This document shows positions 50,801-58,575 of a DNA stretch of 64,000 bases, one piece after another. This DNA is from Mycolicibacterium frederiksbergense (GTDB taxonomy: Bacteria; Actinomycetota; Actinomycetes; Mycobacteriales; Mycobacteriaceae), in the NCBI RefSeq assembly GCF_029893345.1, contig NZ_JARXVE010000007.1, positions 248,001 to 312,000 of the forward strand, in the 5' to 3' direction. The stretch's first letter is position 1, and each line of letters begins with the position of its first letter. Under the pieces are notes generated by a model that was not told where the DNA came from, did no database searches, and worked only from the letters and a program-made list of their open reading frames with translations. The position numbers were made by a program, and so were the translations under genes.

Positions 50801-52551
50801 TCGGGAAGCGGTGCCGCCCAGCGCAACACGGTCCCACCACCAGGGCGATCGGCGATGCTGAACTCGCCACCCGCAGTCCCCGCGCGGGCCCGCAAATTGC
50901 CCAGCCCACTCTCGGTGACCTCGGCGGCGATACCGCAACCATTGTCGGCAACTTCGATGGACAGATCATCGGCGACTTCAACCCGGACGGTGAGTTCGGT
51001 TGCGCCCGAATGGCGTACCGCATTGCTCACCGCCTCGCGCAGCACCGCTTCGGCGTGGTCAGCCAGGGTCGCGTCGATCACCGACAGCGGGCCGATGAAC
51101 CGGGTGGTGGTGTGCAGCCCGGCGTCGGCGAACCCTGCGATCACCTCATCGAGACGCTGGCGCAGCCGAGTCGTCCCGGCCTGCGCACCGTGCAGGTCGA
51201 AGATCGCGGTCCGGATCTCCTGGATAACCGCCTGCAGGTCATCGACGGTGCCGGTGAGTCGCTGCTGCACCTCGGTGGACCGGGCCCGCGGGATCGTGCC
51301 CTGCAGGGACAGACCCACCGCGAACAGGCGCTGGATCACATGGTCGTGCAGATCCCGGGCGATCCGGTCCCGGTCGGCCAGGATCTCCAGCTCGCGCATC
51401 CGGCGCTGCGAGCTGGCCAGCTGCCAGGCCACCGCGGCCTGGTCGGCGAAGGCCGCGGCCATGTCGAGCTGTTCGGCGGTAAAAGGGCGGGCACCGTCGG
51501 CGCGCACCGCCACCAGCACCCCGGCGACGGTGCCGGTGGCCCGCAACGGCAACACCAGGGCCGGGCCGCCCGATCCGTCCAGCTCGAGGCGGTCCAGCCG
51601 GTGCGGCGTGCCGTCCCGGAACGCCGCTCCCACCGCGTCGTCCACCGCTTCATCTCCGGTCAGGTTGCCCACCGGAATCGAATCGACCGTGGTCGCGCTG
51701 CCCGCCGTGGCGGCCACCACCAAGTTGTCGACCTCACCGTCGGGGGCCTCGGTCCCCGGATCCTCGTGATAGGACGGCACCGCGACCACGATGCGGTCAG
51801 CACCGGTCAGTTTGAGTGCCTTTTCGGCCACCAGCCGGAACACCGTGGCCGGTTCGGTACCCCCGAGCAGCTCGGTGCCGATATCGCGGGTGGCGGCGAT
51901 CCAGGCCTGCCGGTCGCGGGACAGCTCATAGAGCCGGGCGTTCTCCACCGCGATACCGGCGGCCGAGGCCAGCGCCTGCACCAGCACCTCGTCGTCCTCG
52001 CTGAACGGCTGCCCGTTGGTCTTGTCGGTCAGATAGAGGTTGCCGAACACTTCGTCGCGGATCCGCACCGGGACACCGAGGAACGTCCGCATCGGTGGGT
52101 GATTGGGCGGGAATCCGACCGATGCCGGATGCAGGCGGATATCGTCGAGCCGGATCGGTTTCGGATCGTCGATCAGCACACCGAGCACACCGCGGCCCTC
52201 CGGCAAATGCCCGATCAGAGCCCGGGTTTCGTCGTCGATGCCCTGATAGACGAACTCGGTCAGCTCCTGGTCTTCGCCGCGCACGCCCAGCGCACCGTAG
52301 CGCGCGTCGACCAACTGGATCGCGGTCGCCACGATGGTGCTCAGCGTGACCTCGAGATCCAGGCCCGAGGTCACCGACAGCATGGCCTCCACCAGCCCGT
52401 CGATCCGGTCCCGGCCGGTGATGATCTCCTCTACCCGGTCCTGAACCTCGGTGAGCAATTCGCGCAACCGCAACTGCGAGAGGGTGTCCCGCAACGGCGG
52501 GACCCGCTGTTCATCGTCGGGGTGCGGCGCCTGCCCAGTCACGTCGCCCAT
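50797..52551 (-). CDS. devS: Haem-sensing histidine kinase DevS/DosS family
   Basis: A 584-residue kinase very similar to M. tuberculosis DevS. Two GAF domains (about 60-205 and 230-375) are followed by a HisKA_3 dimerisation domain with phospho-acceptor His402 (RDLHDHVIQRLF) and an HATPase domain (EAVSNAVRHSG, ADNGCGI, GLGNLRARA). In GAF-A, His151 (PPNHPPMRTF) matches the haem ligand His149 of DevS and Tyr173 (GNLYLTDK) matches its distal Tyr171. It should therefore bind haem and respond to O2, NO or CO. I chose ATG 52551 (MGDVTGQAPHPDD), giving the DevS-like length. Last gene of the acg-usp-devR-PPOX-devS run. Confidence 0.93.
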   Translation of the reverse strand: MGDVTGQAPHPDDEQRVPPLRDTLSQLRLRELLTEVQDRVEEIITGRDRIDGLVEAMLSVTSGLDLEVTLSTIVATAIQLVDARYGALGVRGEDQELTEFVYQGIDDETRALIGHLPEGRGVLGVLIDDPKPIRLDDIRLHPASVGFPPNHPPMRTFLGVPVRIRDEVFGNLYLTDKTNGQPFSEDDEVLVQALASAAGIAVENARLYELSRDRQAWIAATRDIGTELLGGTEPATVFRLVAEKALKLTGADRIVVAVPSYHEDPGTEAPDGEVDNLVVAATAGSATTVDSIPVGNLTGDEAVDDAVGAAFRDGTPHRLDRLELDGSGGPALVLPLRATGTVAGVLVAVRADGARPFTAEQLDMAAAFADQAAVAWQLASSQRRMRELEILADRDRIARDLHDHVIQRLFAVGLSLQGTIPRARSTEVQQRLTGTVDDLQAVIQEIRTAIFDLHGAQAGTTRLRQRLDEVIAGFADAGLHTTTRFIGPLSVIDATLADHAEAVLREAVSNAVRHSGATELTVRVEVADDLSIEVADNGCGIAAEVTESGLGNLRARAGTAGGEFSIADRPGGGTVLRWAAPLPD

Positions 52552-52594
52552 GCTCGCATTATCGGCTGCGGCACACCAAGTTTGTCCGGGAACC

Positions 52595-53053
52595 TCACCC
52601 GGCAGCCGGCTCGGGGCCGAACCTGAATCGGCGACCGGTGACCCGGGTCGGAGACACCCGCACATAGTGCGTCTTCGTCGTCGCCGTCCACGGAAGCAAC
52701 TGCGCTTGGGCGGCCTCGTCCAGATCCTCGTCGGTGCGCAGCGTGCGTGCGACGCCGCGCACGATCACGCTCCAGCCTTCGGCCGCGTTGTGGTCGTCGA
52801 CTTCGAACAACACCTGCTTGTTGATGGCCGAACTGATCAGCTTCGTGCCCTCCGCGGTACGAAACAGGATGGTACGGTGCTGCACCGCGAAGTTGACCGG
52901 GAAGATGTTGGCCTCGTTGTCCACCGTGGTGACGATCCGGCCGAGCGACACGCTGCCCAACAGGTCCCAGCTCTCCCGCTCGGAAAGAATCGTGATCGGC
53001 TCACCACTTGTGGTCATTCCTGCTCCCGCAACGAAATCGATGTCGTGGCTCAT
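52595..53053 (-). CDS. Pyridoxamine 5'-phosphate oxidase-fold protein
   Basis: A 152-residue split-barrel flavin-binding-type protein (VSLGRIVTTVDNEANIFPVNFAVQHRTILFRTAEGTKL, and W-S-V-I-V-R-G-V-A-R). Relatives bind FMN or F420 and reduce small molecules. The ATG overlaps the devR stop (ATGA), so it is translated with devR and sits between regulator and kinase. A redox or nitro-compound function in hypoxia would fit (inference). Confidence 0.85.
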   Translation of the reverse strand: MSHDIDFVAGAGMTTSGEPITILSERESWDLLGSVSLGRIVTTVDNEANIFPVNFAVQHRTILFRTAEGTKLISSAINKQVLFEVDDHNAAEGWSVIVRGVARTLRTDEDLDEAAQAQLLPWTATTKTHYVRVSPTRVTGRRFRFGPEPAAG

Positions 53054-53688
53054 TGCTCACGACGATCCAACTTGGACGCGAACACCGCGGCCTGCGTGCG
53101 GCGCTCCATGCCGAGTTTGGCCAGCAACCGCGACACATAGTTTTTGATGGTCTTCTCCGCGAGGAACATTCGTGCCGCGATCTGCTTGTTGGTCAGTCCC
53201 TCGCCCAGCAGGTCGAGCAGTACCCGCTCCTGCTGGGTCAGCCCGGACCGCGGATCGGAACGCTCGGCGTCGCCGCGCAGCTTGGCCATCAGCGCCGAGG
53301 CGGCGCGGGTATCCAGTAGCGACCGGCCGGCCCCGACATCCTTGATCGCCTGGGCCAGCTCCATGCCCTTGATGTCCTTGACCACATAGCCGCTGGCGCC
53401 GGCCAGGATGGCGTCCAGCATGGCCTCATCCGAGGTGAACGAGGTCAGCATCAGGCACCGCAGATCGGGCATGCGCGACAACAGATCCCGGCACAGCTCG
53501 ATCCCGTTGCCGTCCGGCAGCCGCACGTCGAGCACCGCGACATCGGGCGCCAGGGCCGGAACCCGGGTCAGCGCCTGCGCCACCGAGTCCGCCTCGCCGA
53601 TCACATCCAGCTCCGGATCGGCGCTGAGCAGATCGATCAATCCGCGGCGCACCACCTCGTGGTCATCGACCAGAAACACCCTGATCAT
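53050..53688 (-). CDS. devR: Response regulator DevR/DosR family
   Basis: A 212-residue NarL-type response regulator, nearly identical in long stretches to M. tuberculosis DosR. The receiver domain holds phospho-acceptor Asp54 (VAVLDVRLPDGNGIELC) and acidic pocket VDDHE. The C-terminal LuxR-type HTH reads GLTNKQIAARMFLAEKTIKNYVSRLLAKLGMERRTQAA, the segment that contacts the DosR box. It activates the hypoxia/NO dormancy regulon when phosphorylated by DevS/DosT-type kinases. It follows the USP gene by 10 bases. Confidence 0.95.
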   Translation of the reverse strand: MIRVFLVDDHEVVRRGLIDLLSADPELDVIGEADSVAQALTRVPALAPDVAVLDVRLPDGNGIELCRDLLSRMPDLRCLMLTSFTSDEAMLDAILAGASGYVVKDIKGMELAQAIKDVGAGRSLLDTRAASALMAKLRGDAERSDPRSGLTQQERVLLDLLGEGLTNKQIAARMFLAEKTIKNYVSRLLAKLGMERRTQAAVFASKLDRREQ

Positions 53689-53698
53689 GGCATGAGTC

Positions 53699-54139
53699 TC
53701 ACAACCGCTGCCGCCGATCGCAAGTCAGCACCGCGCAATCGGCCGCGGCCAGCGCCGCCCGCAGCTCATCCGAGACCGGATGATCGGCGCAGACCACAAG
53801 CACCTGCGCCGAGTCCGGATGTGCCGCAAGGTATTCCGCAGCGCTGCCGTAACCTTCGATACTCTGCACGTCGAGGTCCGCGGAGCGGCGACGCCAGCGG
53901 GTGATCCTGCGTTCCAGTTGCGCCTCGGACAGCCGGTCGCGGTCGGCGACGGCGGTCGCGTCGTACATCTCACGGTGCCGGGCTCCCCAGGTGGTCAGCA
54001 CCCGCAACGGCGCGCCACGCAGCAGAGCCTCGTCGACCGCGCTCTGCAGTGCCTCGTTGCTGGCGGTGCGGCCGTCGGCCTCCACCACAACGGCTGCGGT
54101 GGCAACGGCGGTGTCGATCAGGGTGTCGGTCACTTTCAT
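53699..54139 (-). CDS. Universal stress protein-like protein
   Basis: A 146-residue single-domain USP-fold protein (TAAVVVEADGRTASNEALQSAVDEALLRGAPLRVLTTW; VLVVCADHPVSDEL). The ATP-binding G-2x-G-9x-G motif of canonical USPs is not evident, so it is likely a non-ATP-binding type. Position matches the Rv3134c-devR-devS arrangement of M. tuberculosis, where a USP gene leads devR. It starts 3 bases after the nitroreductase stop. Confidence 0.8.
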   Translation of the reverse strand: MKVTDTLIDTAVATAAVVVEADGRTASNEALQSAVDEALLRGAPLRVLTTWGARHREMYDATAVADRDRLSEAQLERRITRWRRRSADLDVQSIEGYGSAAEYLAAHPDSAQVLVVCADHPVSDELRAALAAADCAVLTCDRRQRL

Positions 54140-54142
54140 CTC

Positions 54143-55123
54143 CTATTCGAAGGTCAGGATGGTCTCGACGGCGCGGCGCGGGGTCGGTGGTGGCACTTCG
54201 GTAAGCGTTGGGGCGAGCCCGATCCGGACCAGCAGCTGCGGGCAGGCGTCGCGGTTGATCAGGGTGCCGATGATGTTGCGGCTGGCGTGCAACTCGGTCA
54301 CGTGGCTCACCGGGCAGGTGCCCAGACCCGACATCGTGCACTCCAGCAGCAGCGCCGAGAGTGCCTCACCGGCGTCCAGGGCGTCCGCACGGCTGTAGCC
54401 GTCGGTGGACAGCACCACGATCGTGGCCGAATCGTCGTGCACGGTGGGCCGACGATCGCTGTGCGCGGTCACCGGGAAGGTACGCGAGACCGCGACCCGC
54501 TCGCTTTCGGAGGCCGACACCAGGGAACTCTGCGGGATCCCGTCCTCGGTCGCGAACGGTGTCGTCCACCAGGCCAGTTCGGCGTGGTAGGCGGTGTCGT
54601 AGAGGCGCAGCGAATCGGTCAGTGCGGCGGCCTCGGCCACCTCGGCCCGCATCTCCTCGGTCAGCACGTCCAGGTGTACCGGGCCGTCTGCCAACTGGGC
54701 CCGCAGCAACGGTTCGAAGGAATCCCAGCCCGCGTACCCGGTCATCGGCAGCCGGTCGGTGCGCCGCGCCAGGATCGCGTCGGCCCGCCGGCGGTGGGCG
54801 TCGGTGACGAAGTCCATCGGGGTGAACTGCAGCGTCGCCAGATGGTCGAGGTCGTTGGGGTTGGGAAACCGGTCCACGGTGCTGGCCCACCCGGCCGCCG
54901 CCATCGCCACCCGCAGGTGATCCAGCAGCACACCGCAGCTGATGATCGCCTCACGCGAGGACCGGTCGGTCGCGGTCACCACCCGGTTCGGGTTGAGATA
55001 CAGACGCAGGCCCGTACGGTCGGCGACCAGCCGCCACGGTTGGGTGTTGTGCAGTGAGGGGGCACGCGATGCCAGCTGCACGGCACTGGTGATGGTTGCG
55101 GAGTCGAGCATCGTGTCGGGCAT
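54143..55123 (-). CDS. Acg-family nitroreductase-like protein
   Basis: A 326-residue Acg/Rv3131-type protein with RAPSLHNTQPWRLVADRTGLRLY at the N-terminus, ARRTDRLPM in the middle, and GEALSALLLECTMSGLGTCPVSHVTELHASR and LLVRIGLAPT near the C-terminus. It belongs to the dormancy-regulon class of flavin-binding proteins. It leads the run acg-usp-devR-PPOX-devS, and a DosR-type box 32 bases before its ATG suggests autoregulated induction of the whole cluster. Confidence 0.88.
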   Translation of the reverse strand: MPDTMLDSATITSAVQLASRAPSLHNTQPWRLVADRTGLRLYLNPNRVVTATDRSSREAIISCGVLLDHLRVAMAAAGWASTVDRFPNPNDLDHLATLQFTPMDFVTDAHRRRADAILARRTDRLPMTGYAGWDSFEPLLRAQLADGPVHLDVLTEEMRAEVAEAAALTDSLRLYDTAYHAELAWWTTPFATEDGIPQSSLVSASESERVAVSRTFPVTAHSDRRPTVHDDSATIVVLSTDGYSRADALDAGEALSALLLECTMSGLGTCPVSHVTELHASRNIIGTLINRDACPQLLVRIGLAPTLTEVPPPTPRRAVETILTFE

Positions 55124-55155
55124 GCTTCAAGCCTCGTCGGGCCCGGTCGCGCGGA

Positions 55156-55175
55156 TAAGGGTCTTTGGTCCTCAA
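55156..55175 (-). promoter_or_regulatory. DosR (DevR) box upstream of the dev cluster
   Basis: On the minus strand TTGAGGACCAAAGACCCTTA matches 15 of 20 positions of TTSGGGACTWWAGTCCCSAA. It ends 32 bases before the nitroreductase ATG at 55123, in the short gap after the deacetylase gene. Confidence 0.65.
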
Positions 55176-55193
55176 ACCTGCGCGATGTGCGTC

Positions 55194-56078
55194 TCACGCC
55201 CCGTTGTTCGGGCCCCCTGAATTGGCCCCGGGAATATCGGTGATCGGGAAGTTCGGCATCGGCGCGGGTGAGGGGGTGGCGGGCAGCGACGGGATTTCCT
55301 CGGGGGCGATGTCGCGCAGGGCCTCGCCGGGCGGCACGGGCGGGCCGTTCTCGCGGCTGCCGTAGGAGGTGCCCGGCTCACGCTCACCGAGTAGGTGGCT
55401 CACGGTCACCAGGTGGTAGTCGTTGGCCTTGAGCACCGGGATGAACTGCTGCACCAGATCGACGGTCGACGAGTAGGTGTCATGAAAAAGTACGACAGCA
55501 CCCGGTTTGATCTGGGTCATCAGCATGTAGCGAGTAGCCGCGGTGTTCGAGTCGTTGGCCCAGTCGAACGGGATGACGTCCCAGTTGATGTCGGCAAGCC
55601 CCTGCTTACCGGCCTCGGCCAGCACCTGGTCGTTGATCAGCCCGCCGGCCGTGCGCACCAGCTTCGGCCGCTGGCCCGTCGCAGCCTCGATGGCGTCACT
55701 GGCCTTGCTGAACTGCGCCGGAATCTCCTCGGGCGGGATCGTCGTCATGTTGGGGTGTTCCCAGGTGTGGCTGCCCAGTTCCATCCCCGCCTCGACGACT
55801 TGCCGGGCGCCCTCGGGGTTGGCCGCGACCTTGTTGCCGATCTCGAAGAACGTGGCCTTGGCGTCGTTGTCCTTGAGGATCTTCAACAGACGCTCGGTGT
55901 ACGGCCCGGGCCCGTCATCGAAGGTCAGCGCGATGCACTTCTCCTTCGAGCAGTCCACCTCGTCGGGACCGTCGCGATGGATGCCCCCGGTGAGCGCCCC
56001 GACCACCAGAACCGCGACGGCGGCAACCACGCCGATGACAGTCCACCGCCAGGCCTGGCTGTCGCGACGTCTCGGCAC
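55194..56078 (-). CDS. Polysaccharide deacetylase (NodB domain), membrane-anchored
   Basis: A 294-residue exported deacetylase, syntenic with Rv1096, whose family removes N-acetyl groups from peptidoglycan or other glycans. A signal-anchor helix (WTVIGVVAAVAVLVVGALTG, about residues 12-31) precedes the NodB domain. Motif 1 TFDDGP gives catalytic Asp54 and metal Asp55; motif 2 is H104-T-W-E-H108; later motifs are VRTAGG and VLFHDTYS. The C-terminal ~60 residues are Pro-rich and disordered. The start is GTG 56078. It lies downstream of phoH2, beyond a long hairpin. Confidence 0.9.
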   Translation of the reverse strand: MPRRRDSQAWRWTVIGVVAAVAVLVVGALTGGIHRDGPDEVDCSKEKCIALTFDDGPGPYTERLLKILKDNDAKATFFEIGNKVAANPEGARQVVEAGMELGSHTWEHPNMTTIPPEEIPAQFSKASDAIEAATGQRPKLVRTAGGLINDQVLAEAGKQGLADINWDVIPFDWANDSNTAATRYMLMTQIKPGAVVLFHDTYSSTVDLVQQFIPVLKANDYHLVTVSHLLGEREPGTSYGSRENGPPVPPGEALRDIAPEEIPSLPATPSPAPMPNFPITDIPGANSGGPNNGA

Positions 56079-56100
56079 CCCGGCAGCCTACCGAACCGGT

Positions 56101-56149
56101 GATTTGGGTGCGTTTGGTAACGGCTGGCGTTACCAAACGCACCCAAATC
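56101..56149. terminator. Perfect 22-bp hairpin between phoH2 and deacetylase
   Basis: Arms 56101-56122 and 56128-56149 are fully complementary over 22 nt with loop GCTGG. The core reads GATTTGGGTGCG and its complement. It begins 8 bases after the phoH2 stop and ends 23 bases before the deacetylase start, so it probably terminates the phoH2 transcript. No T-run follows. Confidence 0.7.
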
Positions 56150-56157
56150 GCTCCGAC

Positions 56158-57468
56158 TCAGGGCAGGGCGGCCGGGCTGATCTCCTCCAGCATCTCGGTG
56201 ACCAGCGCCGCGATCGGCGAACGTTCACTGCGCTGCAGGGTGATGTGGGCGAACAACGGGTGCCCCTTGAGCTTCTCGATCACCGCGGCCACCCCGTCGT
56301 GCCGGCCCACCCGCAGGTTGTCGCGCTGGGCCACATCGTGGGTCAGCACCACCCGCGAGCCCGCGCCGAGCCGGGACAGCACGGTCAGCAGCACGTTGCG
56401 CTCCAACGACTGCGCCTCATCGACGATCACGAACGAGTCGTGCAGGGAGCGGCCCCGAATGTGGGTCAGCGGAAGCACTTCCAGCATGCCGCGGGAGAGC
56501 ACCTCGTCGAGCACCGCCGGGCTGGCCAGCCCTTCCAAGGTGTCGAAGACGGCCTGCGCCCACGGGCCCATCTTCTCGCTCTCACTGCCGGGCAGGTAGC
56601 CGAGATCTTGGCCGCCGACCGCATACAGCGGCCGGAACACCACGACCTTGCGCTGGGTTCGGCGCTCCAGCACGGCCTCCAGGCCCGCGCACAGCGCCAG
56701 CGCCGACTTGCCGGTGCCGGCCTTACCGCCCAGTGACACGATGCCGACGGATTCGTCGAGCAGCAGATCCAGCGCCACTCGCTGTTCGGCTGACCTTCCC
56801 CGGAGGCCGAACACTTCGCGATCACCGCGCACCAACTGCACCCGCTTCTCGGCGTTGACCCGCCCGAGCGCCGAGGAGCCACCGCCCAGCAAGCGAATTC
56901 CGGTGTGGCAGGGCAGATCCCGAGCCTCGGCCAGGTCCACCTCGGCGTCGGCGAACAAGGTGTCGATCGCCTCGGCCGCGACGTCACACTCGGTCATTCC
57001 GGTCCAGCCGGACACCACGACATCCTGCGCGTGGTACTCGTCGGCGGCCAGGCCCACCGCGCCAGCCTTGACCCGCAGCGGAATGTCCTTGCTCACCAAC
57101 GTGACATGCTTGCCCTCCGCGGCCAGGTTGGCCGCACAGGTCAGGATCCGCGAATCGTTACTGTCGGTGCGGAATCCGGCCGGCAGCACCGTCGGATCGC
57201 TGTGGTTCAGCTCGACATGCAGTGTTCCACCTTGGGTCCCAACAGGAATCGGCTGATCCAGCCGTCCATGTTCGAGCCGCAGATCATCGAACATCCGCAG
57301 CGCCTGCCGAGCGAACCAGCCCAACTCGTGGTGATGCCGTTTGGCTTCCAGCTCGCTGATCACAACCAGCGGGACAACCACTTCATGTTCGGCGAAGCGG
57401 GTGCATGCCCACGGATCGGACAGCAACACCGAAGTGTCGAGCACATACGTACGGCGCGAATCAGTCAC
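56158..57468 (-). CDS. phoH2: PhoH2: PIN ribonuclease fused to PhoH helicase
   Basis: A 436-residue toxin-type RNase/helicase. The N-terminal PIN domain (about 1-140) has acidic residues Asp11 (YVLDTS), Glu39 (VVISELEAK), Asp102/105 and Asp128 (SKDIPLR). The C-terminal PhoH ATPase has Walker A GKAGTGKS (residues 248-255) and Walker B FVIVDEAQS. Mycobacterial PhoH2 unwinds and cleaves RNA and is paired with the small protein PhoAT. The GTG start overlaps the stop of the phoAT-like frame (GTGA). Confidence 0.94.
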   Translation of the reverse strand: MTDSRRTYVLDTSVLLSDPWACTRFAEHEVVVPLVVISELEAKRHHHELGWFARQALRMFDDLRLEHGRLDQPIPVGTQGGTLHVELNHSDPTVLPAGFRTDSNDSRILTCAANLAAEGKHVTLVSKDIPLRVKAGAVGLAADEYHAQDVVVSGWTGMTECDVAAEAIDTLFADAEVDLAEARDLPCHTGIRLLGGGSSALGRVNAEKRVQLVRGDREVFGLRGRSAEQRVALDLLLDESVGIVSLGGKAGTGKSALALCAGLEAVLERRTQRKVVVFRPLYAVGGQDLGYLPGSESEKMGPWAQAVFDTLEGLASPAVLDEVLSRGMLEVLPLTHIRGRSLHDSFVIVDEAQSLERNVLLTVLSRLGAGSRVVLTHDVAQRDNLRVGRHDGVAAVIEKLKGHPLFAHITLQRSERSPIAALVTEMLEEISPAALP

Positions 57469-57599
57469 GTGGCGCTCCTAGTGCCCGCGCGGCCCCACAC
57501 GAACCCGTCGGTGGACACTGCGGCACCAGGACCGGGGCCGGTCCTCTCGTGATCGAAACGATCGGTACCGCCCGGACAGCAGAGCATGTCGCTAGCCAT
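57465..57599 (-). CDS. phoAT: PhoAT-like antitoxin, small protein upstream of phoH2
   Basis: A 44-residue frame (MASDMLCCPGGTDRFDHERT, then GPGPGAAVSTDGFVWGRAGT and RSAT) ends in a TGA that shares 4 bases with the phoH2 GTG, the arrangement described for mycobacterial PhoAT-PhoH2 toxin-antitoxin pairs. The CCPGGTDRFDHE core looks conserved-type. The frame is open further upstream, and a GTG at 57644 would make a 59-residue protein, so the start is uncertain. No ribosome site is evident. It lies downstream of desA2. Confidence 0.6.
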   Translation of the reverse strand: MASDMLCCPGGTDRFDHERTGPGPGAAVSTDGFVWGRAGTRSAT

Positions 57600-57668
57600 C
57601 GGATTCGACGCTACTCCCGCCGGGGCGGGGTTGCTGGCTGGCACGCCGGGTGAACGGCGCCCGGAGCG

Positions 57669-58496
57669 TTACGCGCTGATGAATTCCTGAAGCTGAGTTT
57701 CGTCGGCCAGCCCCCACTCGGTGATCCGGTCGGCGACGACCTTGGCCAGCGCGGCCATGTCAAAGATGCCGGCCTCGGCCACCACCGCGACCTTGTCCTG
57801 GTAGGCGTCGATGTCGGCACCGATCACATCGAGCGCGCGGGCCCGGGCGGCGATGGCCGCCACGGTCTCGTCCCGATGGGTCTTCAGCAGGTGGGCGACC
57901 AGGTTGGCGAAGAACTCCTCGTGCCGCTCCTCATCGAGGACGATCCGGCCGACCATGGACTTCAACACCGGCTCGGCGATCTGCGCCTGCAGGTTACGGG
58001 TGTACACCGCGTGCGAGCGCTCGAAGAACGCCATGAACACCAGCGTCTCGATCTGGCTGTAGCTGTCGGCGCGGTAGCCCTTCATCACGTGCTCGACGCG
58101 GACGTCCTCATTGGCCGTCGGGTCGATCTCGCGGGTGACCACCAGGTAGTTGCGCAGCGCCACGGCGTGCAGATGCTCCTCGGCGGTCCAGCGGCCCAGG
58201 AACCGGCCCCACTTCTCCTCCAGGATGAAGTGCTCGACCAGCTCGCGGTGGTACCCGGACAGGTTGTCCTTGGTGATCAGCAGGATCTCGAGGGCGTCGG
58301 TGACTTTCTTGGGCAGCGTCACCTGGGACGGATCCCAGTCCTGGCCACCGAGGAAGGCGAAGTTCTCGCCCTGGTCGAACGGCACGTAATCGTGCGCGTA
58401 CCAGAGATCCTCGGTATCCAGGTGTCGACGCAGCTCAGCCTCAACAACCGGCTCGAGCTCCAGGGTCAGCGCATTAGCTACAGGTTTCTGTGCCAT
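57669..58496 (-). CDS. desA2: Acyl-[ACP] desaturase DesA2-type
   Basis: A 275-residue soluble di-iron desaturase-family protein. Iron-ligand motifs are E-E-H-L-H (W103-TAEEHLH) and DEERHEEFF, with an earlier Glu in DTEDLWYAHDYVPF. DesA2 in mycobacteria is needed for mycolic acid synthesis, although its desaturase activity is debated. I chose ATG 58496 (MAQKPVANALT), the conserved start. Syntenic with Rv1094, between glyA and phoH2. Confidence 0.93.
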   Translation of the reverse strand: MAQKPVANALTLELEPVVEAELRRHLDTEDLWYAHDYVPFDQGENFAFLGGQDWDPSQVTLPKKVTDALEILLITKDNLSGYHRELVEHFILEEKWGRFLGRWTAEEHLHAVALRNYLVVTREIDPTANEDVRVEHVMKGYRADSYSQIETLVFMAFFERSHAVYTRNLQAQIAEPVLKSMVGRIVLDEERHEEFFANLVAHLLKTHRDETVAAIAARARALDVIGADIDAYQDKVAVVAEAGIFDMAALAKVVADRITEWGLADETQLQEFISA

Positions 58497-58575
58497 GCAG
58501 TAACTGTAACCCGGATTCACACGTTCTGAAAATCCGGTCGGCGCGTGTCGCGCCGGACCGGACCAGAGCGTCGAA

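Noticed and set aside
51010..52626. 538-codon plus-strand frame opposite devS
   Set aside because: It is antisense to a kinase with complete GAF, HisKA and ATPase motifs, and has no recognisable domain.
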